A stretch of 64,000 bases of DNA from the NCBI RefSeq assembly GCF_003387575.1, contig NZ_QUAB01000044.1:115869-179868 (forward strand), given 5' to 3'. Under the pieces are notes generated by a model. It ran no database searches and was not told the origin of the DNA. It saw only the letters and a program-made list of their open reading frames with translations. Numbering within the stretch: the stretch's first letter is position 1; each line of letters begins with the position of its first letter. The stretch comes from Microbacterium bovistercoris. Lineage in GTDB: Bacteria; Actinomycetota; Actinomycetes; Actinomycetales; Microbacteriaceae. A program made the translations under genes and the position numbers. Shown in pieces: positions 30,409-38,760 of the stretch.

Positions 30409-31887
30409 ATGGCGCGACGCGCGCGCGTCGCTGCGGTGATCGGCTCCGTCCTCGCGGCGGGGCTGATCACCGCGGCGGTGTGGGGATGGGCCGCGAGCCG
30501 GCTCCCCGATTCGTACTCGGCCATGCAGATGGGGGCGGCCGACTACGGCGGAGGGCCGGCTCCGGCGCATGCCGGACACGACATGGACATGCCCGGCATG
30601 GACATGGCGGGCACCGACATCCGTGATCTCATCGCCGATCCGGATGCCCCGGCCGACGTGCACGTCGAGCTCGCCGCGCGCGCAGAGAAGGTGCGGATTC
30701 CCGGCGCCGAGCCGTTCGACGGATTCACCCTGAACGGATCGACGCCGGGTCCCGTCATCCGGGCGGTGCAGGGCCAGTTGGTCGAGGTGGTGCTGCGGAA
30801 CGACGACGTGCCGGACGGCGTGACACTGCACTGGCACGGCGTCGACGTGCCGAGCGCGATGGACGGCGTCGCCGGCGTCACTCAGGACGCAGTGATGCCC
30901 GGCGAGACCTTCACCTACCGCTTCGTCGCCGATCAGGTCGGCACGTACTGGTACCACTCGCATCAGATCTCGCACGCGCAGGTGGTGGGCGGCCTGTTCG
31001 GCGCGCTCGTGGTCACGCCGAAGGCGGATGCCCCGGCCCCGGATGCCGTCGCGATCGTGCACACCTACAACGGCAGCATCCGCACCGTGAACGGCGCCGT
31101 CAGCGACGTGCGCGCCGAAGCCGCTGGCGAGGGCGAGGTGCGGGTGCGGATCGTGAACACCGACAACAGTCCGACCTCGGTGTGGGTGCCCGGCCTTCCG
31201 TTCCGGGTGCTCGCTGTCGACGGCACTGACGTCAACGAACCGGATGAGGTCACCGGCCGCAAGGTCACGATCACCGCGGGCGGGCGCGCCGACCTCGGCA
31301 TCCGAGTGCCGCCCGAGGGCGCGACCGTCGCGCTGCCCGGAGCGACGTTCACGATCGGCGACGGCGAGCCGCGCACCGGCGCGCAGCCGGCGAAGGCCGT
31401 GGACATGCTCGCCTACGGATCGCCGGCGCCGCTCGGCTTCGACCCCGAAGCGGCGGATCGTGAGTTCCGCTACGACATCGGACGGATGCCGGGCTTCCTC
31501 GACGGCCGTCCCGGATTCTGGTGGACGATCAACGGCGGCATCGTCCCGAACGTGCCGATGTTCATGGTGGCCGAGGGCGATGTCGTGGTGATGCGCATCT
31601 CGAACGGCAGCGGCGAGCTGCATCCGATGCACCTGCACGGCCACCACATCGTGGTGCTGTCGCGCGACGGCGTCGCCGCGACCGGCAGCCCGTGGTGGGT
31701 CGACTCGCTGACCGTCGAGCACGGCTCGACCTACGAGATCGCGTTCGTCGCGGACAACCCCGGGATCTGGATGGACCACTGCCACAACCTGCCGCACGCG
31801 GCGGAGGGGCTGATGACGCACCTCGCCTACGAGGGTGTCACGACGCCGTACCGGATGGGTCGGGCGACGGAGAACATCCCGGAGTGA
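30409..31887 (+). CDS. Multicopper oxidase, membrane-anchored
   Basis: The 492-residue protein has an N-terminal helix (about residues 8-27) that anchors or exports it, then a short Met/His-rich segment (HAGHDMDMPGMDMAG, residues 55-69) that could bind Cu(I). Copper ligands of the cupredoxin-type oxidases are all present: HWHG (T2/T3), HSHQISH, HPMHLHGHH and HCHNLPHAAEGLM, the last with the type 1 Cys, His and axial Met. Laccase-like or cuprous oxidase activity is likely, at the outer face of the membrane. It forms an operon with the DUF6220 gene six bases upstream. No chaperone or copper regulator is adjacent. Confidence 0.93.
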   Translation: MARRARVAAVIGSVLAAGLITAAVWGWAASRLPDSYSAMQMGAADYGGGPAPAHAGHDMDMPGMDMAGTDIRDLIADPDAPADVHVELAARAEKVRIPGAEPFDGFTLNGSTPGPVIRAVQGQLVEVVLRNDDVPDGVTLHWHGVDVPSAMDGVAGVTQDAVMPGETFTYRFVADQVGTYWYHSHQISHAQVVGGLFGALVVTPKADAPAPDAVAIVHTYNGSIRTVNGAVSDVRAEAAGEGEVRVRIVNTDNSPTSVWVPGLPFRVLAVDGTDVNEPDEVTGRKVTITAGGRADLGIRVPPEGATVALPGATFTIGDGEPRTGAQPAKAVDMLAYGSPAPLGFDPEAADREFRYDIGRMPGFLDGRPGFWWTINGGIVPNVPMFMVAEGDVVVMRISNGSGELHPMHLHGHHIVVLSRDGVAATGSPWWVDSLTVEHGSTYEIAFVADNPGIWMDHCHNLPHAAEGLMTHLAYEGVTTPYRMGRATENIPE

Positions 31888-32031
31888 GGCGTCACGAAGA
31901 GTTCACCCCTCGCGACGCGGAACGGTGAGCGGGAGACACGACACGGCACCTGCTCTTCACCCTCCGGTCACGGGAAAGCGCTTCAGTGGGTTCACCCGCG
32001 CGCCTCGGCGCGGCCGAAAGGATCCCCAGAG

Positions 32032-32895
32032 ATGAAACGCTTCGCCTCCTTCCTCGCCTGCGGCGTCGCCGCCGGCATCGCCGTCCTCGGTGCCGCCCCG
32101 GCGACCGCCACGACGACGTCGCTCCCCGACGCCGCCCAGCGCGCCGTCACCGTCGTGTCGTACAACATCCACCATGCGCAGGGCGCCGACGGCGTGCTCG
32201 ACCTCGAGCGCATCGCGCAGGTGCTCGAGGACTCCGGCGCCGACGTCATCGGCCTGCAGGAAGTCGACCGCCATTTCGGCGCGCGCTCCGAGTACGTCGA
32301 CCAGGCCGCCTGGCTGGCGCAGAGGCTGGGCATGTCCTACTGCTACTCGGCCAACCTCGACCTCGACCCCGAGGCGGGCCGGACCGACCGTCGCCAGTAC
32401 GGCACCGCGATCCTCTCGGCGTACCCCATGGACGACTGCGAGAACACGCTGCTGCCGCTGCGGGCCGGCGAGGAACAGCGCGGTCTGGCCCAGGCCGACG
32501 TGCACGTACGCGGCGTCGAACTGCGGGTGTACAACACCCACCTGACCCACCAGAGCGCGCAGGGCCGCCTCGACCAGGCGGCGGTGTTCAACGAGAAGGC
32601 GCAGTCCGCGGCCATGCCCGTGGTGCTCGTGGGCGATCTCAACGCGAAGCCCGACTCGGCGGAGTACGGCGTCTTCACCCGGGTGCTGGCGGATGTCTGG
32701 CCCGTCGTCGGCGACGGCCCCGGCTACACCTTCGACAGCGACAACCCGATCGGACGCATCGACTACGCCCTCACTTCATCCGAGGTGACGCCGGTCGCAG
32801 CCGAGGTCATCCCGACGATCGCCTCCGACCACATGCCGCTGAAGACCGAGGTCGTGCTGCCGCATCCGTCGTCGCACGGCGGGGTGCGCCCCTGA
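32032..32895 (+). CDS. Secreted endonuclease/exonuclease/phosphatase (EEP) family protein
   Basis: The 287-residue protein has a signal peptide (MKRFASFLACGVAAGIAVLG, cleavage near ATA-TTT around residue 27). The EEP catalytic core follows: VVSYNIHHAQG (Asn and His), VIGLQEVDRH (the metal-binding Glu), YNTHLTHQS, VLVGDLNAKPDS (Asp and Asn) and the C-terminal IASDHMPLKTEV (Asp-His). It could be a secreted nuclease, phosphodiesterase or sphingomyelinase-like enzyme. GAAAGGATC precedes the ATG. Several TTCACCC words lie in the 144-base upstream gap, but not in the regular 11-base array of a Pho box. A 16-bp terminator follows. Confidence 0.9.
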   Translation: MKRFASFLACGVAAGIAVLGAAPATATTTSLPDAAQRAVTVVSYNIHHAQGADGVLDLERIAQVLEDSGADVIGLQEVDRHFGARSEYVDQAAWLAQRLGMSYCYSANLDLDPEAGRTDRRQYGTAILSAYPMDDCENTLLPLRAGEEQRGLAQADVHVRGVELRVYNTHLTHQSAQGRLDQAAVFNEKAQSAAMPVVLVGDLNAKPDSAEYGVFTRVLADVWPVVGDGPGYTFDSDNPIGRIDYALTSSEVTPVAAEVIPTIASDHMPLKTEVVLPHPSSHGGVRP

Positions 32896-32901
32896 TCTCA
32901 C

Positions 32902-32937
32902 GCCTCTGCCGCCGGACGCGTGTCCGGCGGCAGAGGC
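32902..32937. terminator. Bidirectional 16-bp hairpin between convergent genes
   Basis: Arms 32902-32917 and 32922-32937 are perfectly complementary with the loop GCGT. The hairpin fills the gap between the EEP gene and the convergent histidine kinase gene, so it probably stops transcription from both sides. Confidence 0.85.
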
Positions 32938-32941
32938 CGGA

Positions 32942-34378
32942 TCACGCCGACGGCAGGGTGACGACGAACGTCGCGCCCACTCCGGGGACCGTCTCGATCG
33001 TGCCGCCGTGCGCCTCGATCACGGCGCGCGAGATCGCAAGGCCCAGACCCGTGCCGCCGCCGTCCTCGCGTGAGCGTGAGGCGTCGCCGCGGGCGAACCG
33101 GTCGAACACCGCCAGGTCGTCCGGCAGTCCGGGACCGTCGTCTGCGACCGTGAGCCTGACCGTTCCGGCATCCGTCTCGATGCGCACCGACACGGTCGTG
33201 CCGGGCGGTGTGTGCTGGCGGGCGTTGCCGAGCAGGTTGTCGACGACACGGCGCAGGTCTGCGGCATCGCCGCTGACGATCGCCGGCTCCTCACCGAGCT
33301 CCATCGTCCAGACATGATCGGGCGCGGCGACCCGGGCGCCGACGACGCACTCGGCGACCAGCATCCGCAGGTCGACCTCGGTCCGCGCCATCGCGGGCAG
33401 TGCGTCGAGCCGCGCGAGTGTGAGCATCTGGTCGATCAGCGTGCTCATCCGGGTGCCCTCGGCGTCGATCACGGCGGTGTTGCCGCGCATCTCCTCGACG
33501 TCCGCTCCGTCCCGTTCGGACAGCTGCGCGTAGGCGCGGATGCTGGTGAGCGGCGTGCGCAGCTCATGGCTGGCGTCCGCGACGAAGCGGCGCACCGCCT
33601 GCTCGCTGGCCTCGCGCTCGGCGAGTGCCTTCTCGACATGGTCGAGCAGATCGTTCAGGGCCGCACCGACCTGACCGACCTCGGCGGTGGAGACGATGTC
33701 GTCCTCGCTCACGCGCTGCGCAAGGGTCACCTCGCCGCGTCCGAGCGGCACCGAGGTGACCTCGGATGCCGTGCTCGCCACCCGGCGCAGCGGCCGCAGG
33801 GCACGGCCCATCGCGAGGGCCGCGGCGAGGATCGCGAGCACGATGCTGGCGAGCCCGACCAGCACGACGACGAGGGTCAGCCTGCCGGTCGCCGCGGTGA
33901 CGGGCTCCATCGGCAGGCCCGTCACGACGACCGTCTCATCCGACGCCACGCGCGCGGCGACCCGGTACGAGCCGAGATCACCGCTGAGGTCGACCGTCTG
34001 CGGAGCCGCACCGACGGGCACGGATGCCAGGGTCTGCTGCTGCGCGGCGCTGAGATCGTGCCGGGTGCCGTCGGCGTCGATCCAGCCGCCCACCGCGAAT
34101 TCGTCGTCGCGGAACACCGCGGTGACCGTGCCCGGCGACTGGCCGGGCGCTCCGACCAGATCGTCGCGGGCCGGCGGCTGCGGAGCGCCGGGCGGACGCG
34201 GGCCGCCGACCATGTCTGCGCCGCGCTGTGCGGCTCCGCTGAGACGCTCGTCGAGCTGACCGAGCAGATAGTCGTTCAGCGAGACCACCGACACCAGGCC
34301 CACGATCAAGCTCGCCCCCGCCACCAGGGCCGAGGCGATCAGCACCACCTGCAGGCGCAGACTGCGCGTGCGGCTCAT
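32942..34378 (-). CDS. Sensor histidine kinase
   Basis: The 478-residue membrane kinase has a first helix at about residues 10-30, an extracytoplasmic sensor region of about 130 residues that is Pro-rich near GGPRPPGAPQPPARDD, a second helix near 165-185, a HAMP segment (MGRALRPLRRVASTASEV), the phosphoacceptor motif FVADASHELRTPLTSIRAYA with His at residue 271, and an HATPase domain with DLRRVVDNLLGNARQHTPPG (N-box), DDGPGLPDD and DGGGTGLGLAI. It resembles MprB/TrcS/CutS-type actinobacterial kinases. The ATG overlaps the response regulator stop by four bases. Confidence 0.95.
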   Translation of the reverse strand: MSRTRSLRLQVVLIASALVAGASLIVGLVSVVSLNDYLLGQLDERLSGAAQRGADMVGGPRPPGAPQPPARDDLVGAPGQSPGTVTAVFRDDEFAVGGWIDADGTRHDLSAAQQQTLASVPVGAAPQTVDLSGDLGSYRVAARVASDETVVVTGLPMEPVTAATGRLTLVVVLVGLASIVLAILAAALAMGRALRPLRRVASTASEVTSVPLGRGEVTLAQRVSEDDIVSTAEVGQVGAALNDLLDHVEKALAEREASEQAVRRFVADASHELRTPLTSIRAYAQLSERDGADVEEMRGNTAVIDAEGTRMSTLIDQMLTLARLDALPAMARTEVDLRMLVAECVVGARVAAPDHVWTMELGEEPAIVSGDAADLRRVVDNLLGNARQHTPPGTTVSVRIETDAGTVRLTVADDGPGLPDDLAVFDRFARGDASRSREDGGGTGLGLAISRAVIEAHGGTIETVPGVGATFVVTLPSA

Positions 34379-35118
34379 GCCGCCGCCGCCTTGAGCACGT
34401 AGCCGACCGTGCGCACCGTCTCCAGCCGCACCGAGGCGCTCGCGGCGAGCTTGCGACGCAGGCTCGAGACGTACACCTCGACGAGATTGGAGTCGGTGCC
34501 GAAGTCGTACCCCCAGACCGCCTCGAGGATCTGGGGCCGGCGCAGCACACGGCCCACATTGTTCGCCAGCAGGAGCAGCAGCTCGTACTCGGTCGCGGTG
34601 AGATCGAGCGTCGCATCGGCGAGCGTCGCCGTGGACGCGGATCTGTCGATCTCGAGATCGCCGACGTGCAGCACGGATGCCGCGGGACGGGCGATCGCCG
34701 CGGCGGTGCGGGCCAGCACCCGCACCCTGGCCTGCAGCTCGGGCACAGCGAACGGCTTCGTGAGGTAGTCGTCGCCGCCGGCGCGGAGCCCGGCGATCCG
34801 GTCGTCGTGCCCGTCCAGCGCGGTGAGGAACAGCACCCTGACCTCCGGCCGGACGGCGCGGATGCGATCCAGCGTCTCGAGGCCGTCGATGCCCGGCATC
34901 ATGATGTCGAGCACGACCACGTCGGGCTGGAACTCGCGCACCGCGAGCAGCGCGTCGCGGCCACGGTTCTCGATGCGCACCTCCCAACCGTCGACGCGGA
35001 GGGAGTTCGCCACCGCTCCGGCCAGAGGGACCTCGTCGTCGACCACGAGCACCCGAGCCGGCGTCCCGTCGGCGCGGAGCACCGGCGGTAGGCCGAGCGA
35101 GTCGCCTGCCATGGTCAT
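34375..35118 (-). CDS. OmpR-family response regulator
   Basis: The 247-residue protein has a complete receiver (VLVVDDEVPLAGAV, phosphoacceptor Asp at residue 71 in VVVLDIMMPG, FLTALDG with the switch Thr, DDYLTKPF with the Lys) and a C-terminal winged helix (LTATEYELLLLLANNVGRVL, then VWGYDFGTDSNLVEVYVSSL, then RRKL). I chose the ATG at 35118 because AAGGAT lies at a good distance; the ATG at 35142 has a purine-rich run too close. It pairs with the overlapping histidine kinase. The intergenic repeat at 35217-35316 lies in its upstream region. Confidence 0.95.
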   Translation of the reverse strand: MTMAGDSLGLPPVLRADGTPARVLVVDDEVPLAGAVANSLRVDGWEVRIENRGRDALLAVREFQPDVVVLDIMMPGIDGLETLDRIRAVRPEVRVLFLTALDGHDDRIAGLRAGGDDYLTKPFAVPELQARVRVLARTAAAIARPAASVLHVGDLEIDRSASTATLADATLDLTATEYELLLLLANNVGRVLRRPQILEAVWGYDFGTDSNLVEVYVSSLRRKLAASASVRLETVRTVGYVLKAAAA

Positions 35119-35216
35119 GAACCGATCCTTGCGCACGATCATCTCCCTTCGCGCGCGCTCCCCGCGTCCATCCGTGTGCGCATCGCGTGTCGCACCGAGC
35201 CGCGCGCCACGCTCCC

Positions 35217-35316
35217 GTCGCAATCCAGCACAGTTCCGAACCCGAACACTGTGCTGGATTGCGACCGGAACACCCAAGCCGGAACGCCCCGTGCCCGATC
35301 GCGACCGGAACGCCCA
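35217..35316. repeat. 18-bp inverted repeat plus a 21-base direct repeat in the gap before the response regulator
   Basis: Arms 35217-35234 and 35248-35265 (GTCGCAATCCAGCACAGT and its complement) are perfect over 18 bases with a 13-base loop. The right end continues into a direct repeat: GGATTGCGACCGGAACACCC at 35256 and CGATCGCGACCGGAACGCCC at 35296, 40 bases apart, 17 of 20 identical. The gap 35119-35328 has no gene. It could end transcription of the glycosyltransferase operon, but the ordered composite structure looks like an interspersed repeat element. Confidence 0.7.
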
Positions 35317-35328
35317 GACACCGGCTGC

Positions 35329-37443
35329 TCAACGATCGGTGGAACCGGCCGTCAGGTCGTAGACCGTCACGCCGCCCACCGTCTGCGCGGCGAAGTTCGC
35401 CTCGACCCAGGACTGGATGTCGGAGTTCCCGCCGCCCATCCCCATACCTCCACTGGCGATGAAGTAGTGGATGCGGCCCTCGTCGACGTACTGCTGGAAC
35501 TGCTCCAGGGTCGGCGACGGATCGCTGCCGTTGAAGCCGCCGATCGGCATCACCGCGTCACCGGTCGCGAGCTGGTAGCCGGCTGCGGACTGCGATCCGA
35601 TGGTCGCGGCGACCCAGGTGTACTGCGAGGCGTCCTTCTCGAGCAGGGCCTGGAGCTCGGAGTCGACTGTGGATGCCTCGAGCAGACCACCGGCGCCACC
35701 GCGCATGCCGCCCTCGGAGCCGCCCGGCATGGTCGGGGGCGTTCCGTTGTTCTGACCGGAGCCGTTCGTTCCCGTGCCGTTCCCGCCCGGGAATCCGCCT
35801 CCGCCGGGCATGCCACCCTGCGTGCCGCCGGAACCGCCCTGGCCTGCCCCGGCGCCGTCGCCCGCTGCTCCGCCCTGGCCCGCAGGACCGCCTTGGCCAC
35901 CGCCGAAGCCGCCACCGCCGCCACCAGGCCCGCCGCCGAACCCGCCACCGGGTCCGCCCATGCCGCCCTGAACAGACGGTCCGGCGGTCACGATCGACCC
36001 GGAGTGCCCGGTGCCGACGGTCTGCAGCGTGTACGCCGCCGGTGCGAGCAGGCCGCCGACGACCAGCGCGGCCGCAGCCGACACGGTGAGCACCCGCGAG
36101 CGCGGCGGCAGCAGCACGAGCACCGCGCCGACCACGGACACCACGGCCACCACGACCTTCAGCCAGGGCAGCCAGCTGCTGGAGCGCTCCAGCAGCACCC
36201 AGGCCCACCCGGCCGTGATCAACAACGCGGTCGCGGCGAGGAGGATGCGGATCCACAGCCGGTCCCTGTGCGCGAACACGACCACGGCGCTCGCACCGAG
36301 CAGCCCAGCCAGCGGAGCCGCCAGCGCGACCGTGTAGTACGCGTGGAAGATCCCGGCCATGAAGCTGAAGGCGACCATCGTCACGGTCAGCCAGCTCGCG
36401 AAGGCGACCAGCAGGATGCGTCGCGGGTCGCGCCGCGGGGCGCGCCCGATCAGCACCATCGCACCGGTGAACAGGATCAATGCGGCCGGGATCAGCCACG
36501 AGATCTGCCCGCCGATCTCGTTCAGGAACAGCCGCAGCGGGCCGGTCTCGCCCCAGCCGTTGCCGCCGCCGACGCTGCCGGTCTCGTCGCCGGTGAGCCG
36601 TCCGAGCCCGTTGTAGCCGAAGGTCAGCTCGAGGAAGCTGTTGCTCTGCGAGCCGCCGATGTAAGGCCGAGCGGATGCGGGCACGAGCTCGACGATCGCG
36701 ACCCACCAGCCCGCCGACACGATCACCGCGCCGAGCGCCGCCAGCAGTTGCCAGAGCCGCTTCAGCAGCGGCGCTCCGGCGAACGCGAAGTACACGCCGG
36801 CGAGCACCGGCAGCACGAGGAACGCCTGCAGCTGCTTGGTGAGGAACCCGAAGCCGACCGCGACACCGGCCAGCAGCAGCCAGCGCAGCCTGCCGCCGTC
36901 GATCGCGCGCAACGTCAATCCGACCGATGCGGTGAGCAGCAGGAGCAGCAGCGCGTCGGGGTTGTTGAACCGGAACATCAGGGCGGCCACCGGGGTGAGC
37001 GCGAAGATCCCCGTCGCCAGCAGCGCGGCGGCCGCGCCGAAACGCTTCCTGACCGTGAACAGGATGATCGCCGCCGTCCCGACGCCCATCAGCGCCTGCG
37101 GCAGCAGGATGCTCCACGAACTGAGACCGAAAACACGAGCCGACAGCTCCATGACCCACAGCGAGGCCGGCGGCTTGTCGACGGTGATCGAGTTCCCGGC
37201 ATCCGACGAGCCGTAGAAGAACGCGACCCAGTTCTGGGTGCCGGCCTGCACGGCCGCCGAGTAGAACGCGTTCGCCCAGCCGCTCGCGGCGAGGTTCCAG
37301 ACGTACAGGATGCCGGTGAGCAGCAGCGCGCCGGCGTACGCCGGGGTCTCCCAGCGGGCGCGGGCGTGCGTCGTCGGCACCGCCTCGGCGGCGGGAGGGG
37401 CCGGAGCGAACCCCGGGGGCACGGGCAGTGATGCGGTGGTCAT
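35329..37443 (-). CDS. GT39-family polyprenyl-phosphate-linked glycosyltransferase (YkcB-like)
   Basis: The 704-residue protein has about 11 membrane helices and the GT-C features of ArnT/PMT enzymes: an acidic loop after helix 1 (WANAFYSAAVQAGTQNWVAF, then FYGSSDAGNSITVDKPP with the catalytic-type Asp and Lys), and RFNNPDALLLLLL. A Gly-rich low-complexity stretch occupies about residues 494-585, followed by a soluble C-terminal domain (QYTWVAATIGSQSAAGYQLA, then QQYVDEGRIHYFIASGG). It transfers a sugar from a polyprenyl phosphate to an outer-surface acceptor. The ATG overlaps the stop of the GT2-GtrA gene, which likely makes the donor. AGGAGGCG precedes the start. Confidence 0.9.
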   Translation of the reverse strand: MTTASLPVPPGFAPAPPAAEAVPTTHARARWETPAYAGALLLTGILYVWNLAASGWANAFYSAAVQAGTQNWVAFFYGSSDAGNSITVDKPPASLWVMELSARVFGLSSWSILLPQALMGVGTAAIILFTVRKRFGAAAALLATGIFALTPVAALMFRFNNPDALLLLLLTASVGLTLRAIDGGRLRWLLLAGVAVGFGFLTKQLQAFLVLPVLAGVYFAFAGAPLLKRLWQLLAALGAVIVSAGWWVAIVELVPASARPYIGGSQSNSFLELTFGYNGLGRLTGDETGSVGGGNGWGETGPLRLFLNEIGGQISWLIPAALILFTGAMVLIGRAPRRDPRRILLVAFASWLTVTMVAFSFMAGIFHAYYTVALAAPLAGLLGASAVVVFAHRDRLWIRILLAATALLITAGWAWVLLERSSSWLPWLKVVVAVVSVVGAVLVLLPPRSRVLTVSAAAALVVGGLLAPAAYTLQTVGTGHSGSIVTAGPSVQGGMGGPGGGFGGGPGGGGGGFGGGQGGPAGQGGAAGDGAGAGQGGSGGTQGGMPGGGGFPGGNGTGTNGSGQNNGTPPTMPGGSEGGMRGGAGGLLEASTVDSELQALLEKDASQYTWVAATIGSQSAAGYQLATGDAVMPIGGFNGSDPSPTLEQFQQYVDEGRIHYFIASGGMGMGGGNSDIQSWVEANFAAQTVGGVTVYDLTAGSTDR

Positions 37444-38696
37444 GATCGGTTCGCCTCCTGAGCGAGCATCTGATGTCTGGTGGACAGGGTCTCGGGCCGA
37501 AGGTCGGGTGGTGGCACCGAGCGGTCGCGGAACACCCACAGCCGCAGCAGTGCGAAGCGCAGCACGGTCGCGACGAGGTTGGCGACGGTGAGCACGCCCA
37601 CCTCGAGCAGCGGTCCCGGGTCCGGGTCGGCTGCGTGCAGCAGCATCAGCGAACCGGAGGTCAGCGCCCACGCCATGCCGAACACGACGAGGCCCTGCAG
37701 GTGATGCGTCGCGACCCGCGTGCGGCCCCGGATGCCGAAAGTGAACCGCCGGTTCGCCGCGGTGTTCGCGATCGCGGTGGTCAGCAGGGCGAGGAAGTTG
37801 GCTGCCTGCGCGGACAGGAACGCCTGGAACAGCAGATACACGAGCGCATACGCCAGCGTCGAGAGCACACCGATCACGCCGAAGCGCAGTACCTGCGCGA
37901 GCAGCGGCACCGCGGGTTGCTGGAACGGATGCCGCCCGATATCGCGGTAGATCTCGTCGACGGGGATGCGACCACGGGCGATGTTCATCCCCACGCGTGC
38001 CATGCCCTTCAGATCGGCGGTCGCGGTCGCCACCACGTCGACTGAGCTGTGCGGGTCGTCGATCCAGTCCACCGGGACCTCGTGGATGCGCAGGCCGGCG
38101 CGCTCGGCGAGGATGAGCAGCTCGGTGTCGAAGAACCAGCCGTCGTCCTCGACGTGGGGCAGCAGCCGGCGCGCGGCATCCGCCCGGATCGCCTTGAACC
38201 CGCACTGCGCGTCGCTGAACCGCACCCCGAACGTGCCGCGCAGCAGCGCGTTGTACGACCGCGAGACGAACTCGCGCTTCCCGCCGCGCACGATCCGCGA
38301 GGTGCGGGCCAGGCGCGACCCGATCGCGAGGTCGGAGTGGCCGGACAGCAGCGGGGCGACCAGCGGCCGCAGCGCACGCAGGTCCGTGGACAGGTCCTCG
38401 TCGAGGTAGACGAGCACGCGGGCCGGCGATGCCGACCAGACCGCCTTCAGCGCCCGGCCACGTCCCTTCTGCGGCAGATGGACGGCGACGACTCCGTCGA
38501 GGGTCGCGGCCAGGTCATCGGCGATCCGCGCCGTGGCATCCGTGCTCGCGTTGTCGGCGATCGTGATGCGCCACGACGCGGAGTCGTCAGCACTGAGATG
38601 TGCATGCAGTAGCGCGATGCACTGCGCGAGCGTGTCCTGCTCGTTGTACACGGGCACGACGACGTCGAGATCGAGGGGCGTCTGCGAGGAGGTCAT
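37440..38696 (-). CDS. GT2 polyprenyl-phosphate glycosyltransferase fused to a GtrA-like domain
   Basis: The 418-residue protein has a cytosolic GT2 domain (DVVVPVYNEQDTLAQCIALL, VLVYLDEDLSTDL with the metal-binding Asp, GFKAIRADAARRLLP and WFFDTELLILAERAG), close to dolichyl-phosphate mannose or glucose synthases. From about residue 275 a four-helix GtrA-like domain follows (LRFGVIGVLSTLAYALVYLL, then ANTAANRRFTFG), thought to flip the lipid-linked sugar. It is the first gene of an operon with the GT39 enzyme and probably supplies its donor, as in YkcC-YkcB pairs. The modified acceptor (teichoic acid, protein or polysaccharide) is unknown. Confidence 0.92.
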   Translation of the reverse strand: MTSSQTPLDLDVVVPVYNEQDTLAQCIALLHAHLSADDSASWRITIADNASTDATARIADDLAATLDGVVAVHLPQKGRGRALKAVWSASPARVLVYLDEDLSTDLRALRPLVAPLLSGHSDLAIGSRLARTSRIVRGGKREFVSRSYNALLRGTFGVRFSDAQCGFKAIRADAARRLLPHVEDDGWFFDTELLILAERAGLRIHEVPVDWIDDPHSSVDVVATATADLKGMARVGMNIARGRIPVDEIYRDIGRHPFQQPAVPLLAQVLRFGVIGVLSTLAYALVYLLFQAFLSAQAANFLALLTTAIANTAANRRFTFGIRGRTRVATHHLQGLVVFGMAWALTSGSLMLLHAADPDPGPLLEVGVLTVANLVATVLRFALLRLWVFRDRSVPPPDLRPETLSTRHQMLAQEANRS

Positions 38697-38760
38697 GCGA
38701 CCATGCTCGGCAGCCCGGCGTCAGGGACCCTTTGGCGTTCCTATGCCTCGGATAAAGCCG

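Noticed and set aside
29785..31821. Open frame of 678 codons on the minus strand
   Set aside because: It is antisense to the DUF6220 and multicopper oxidase genes; His/Arg/Asp-rich with no motif.
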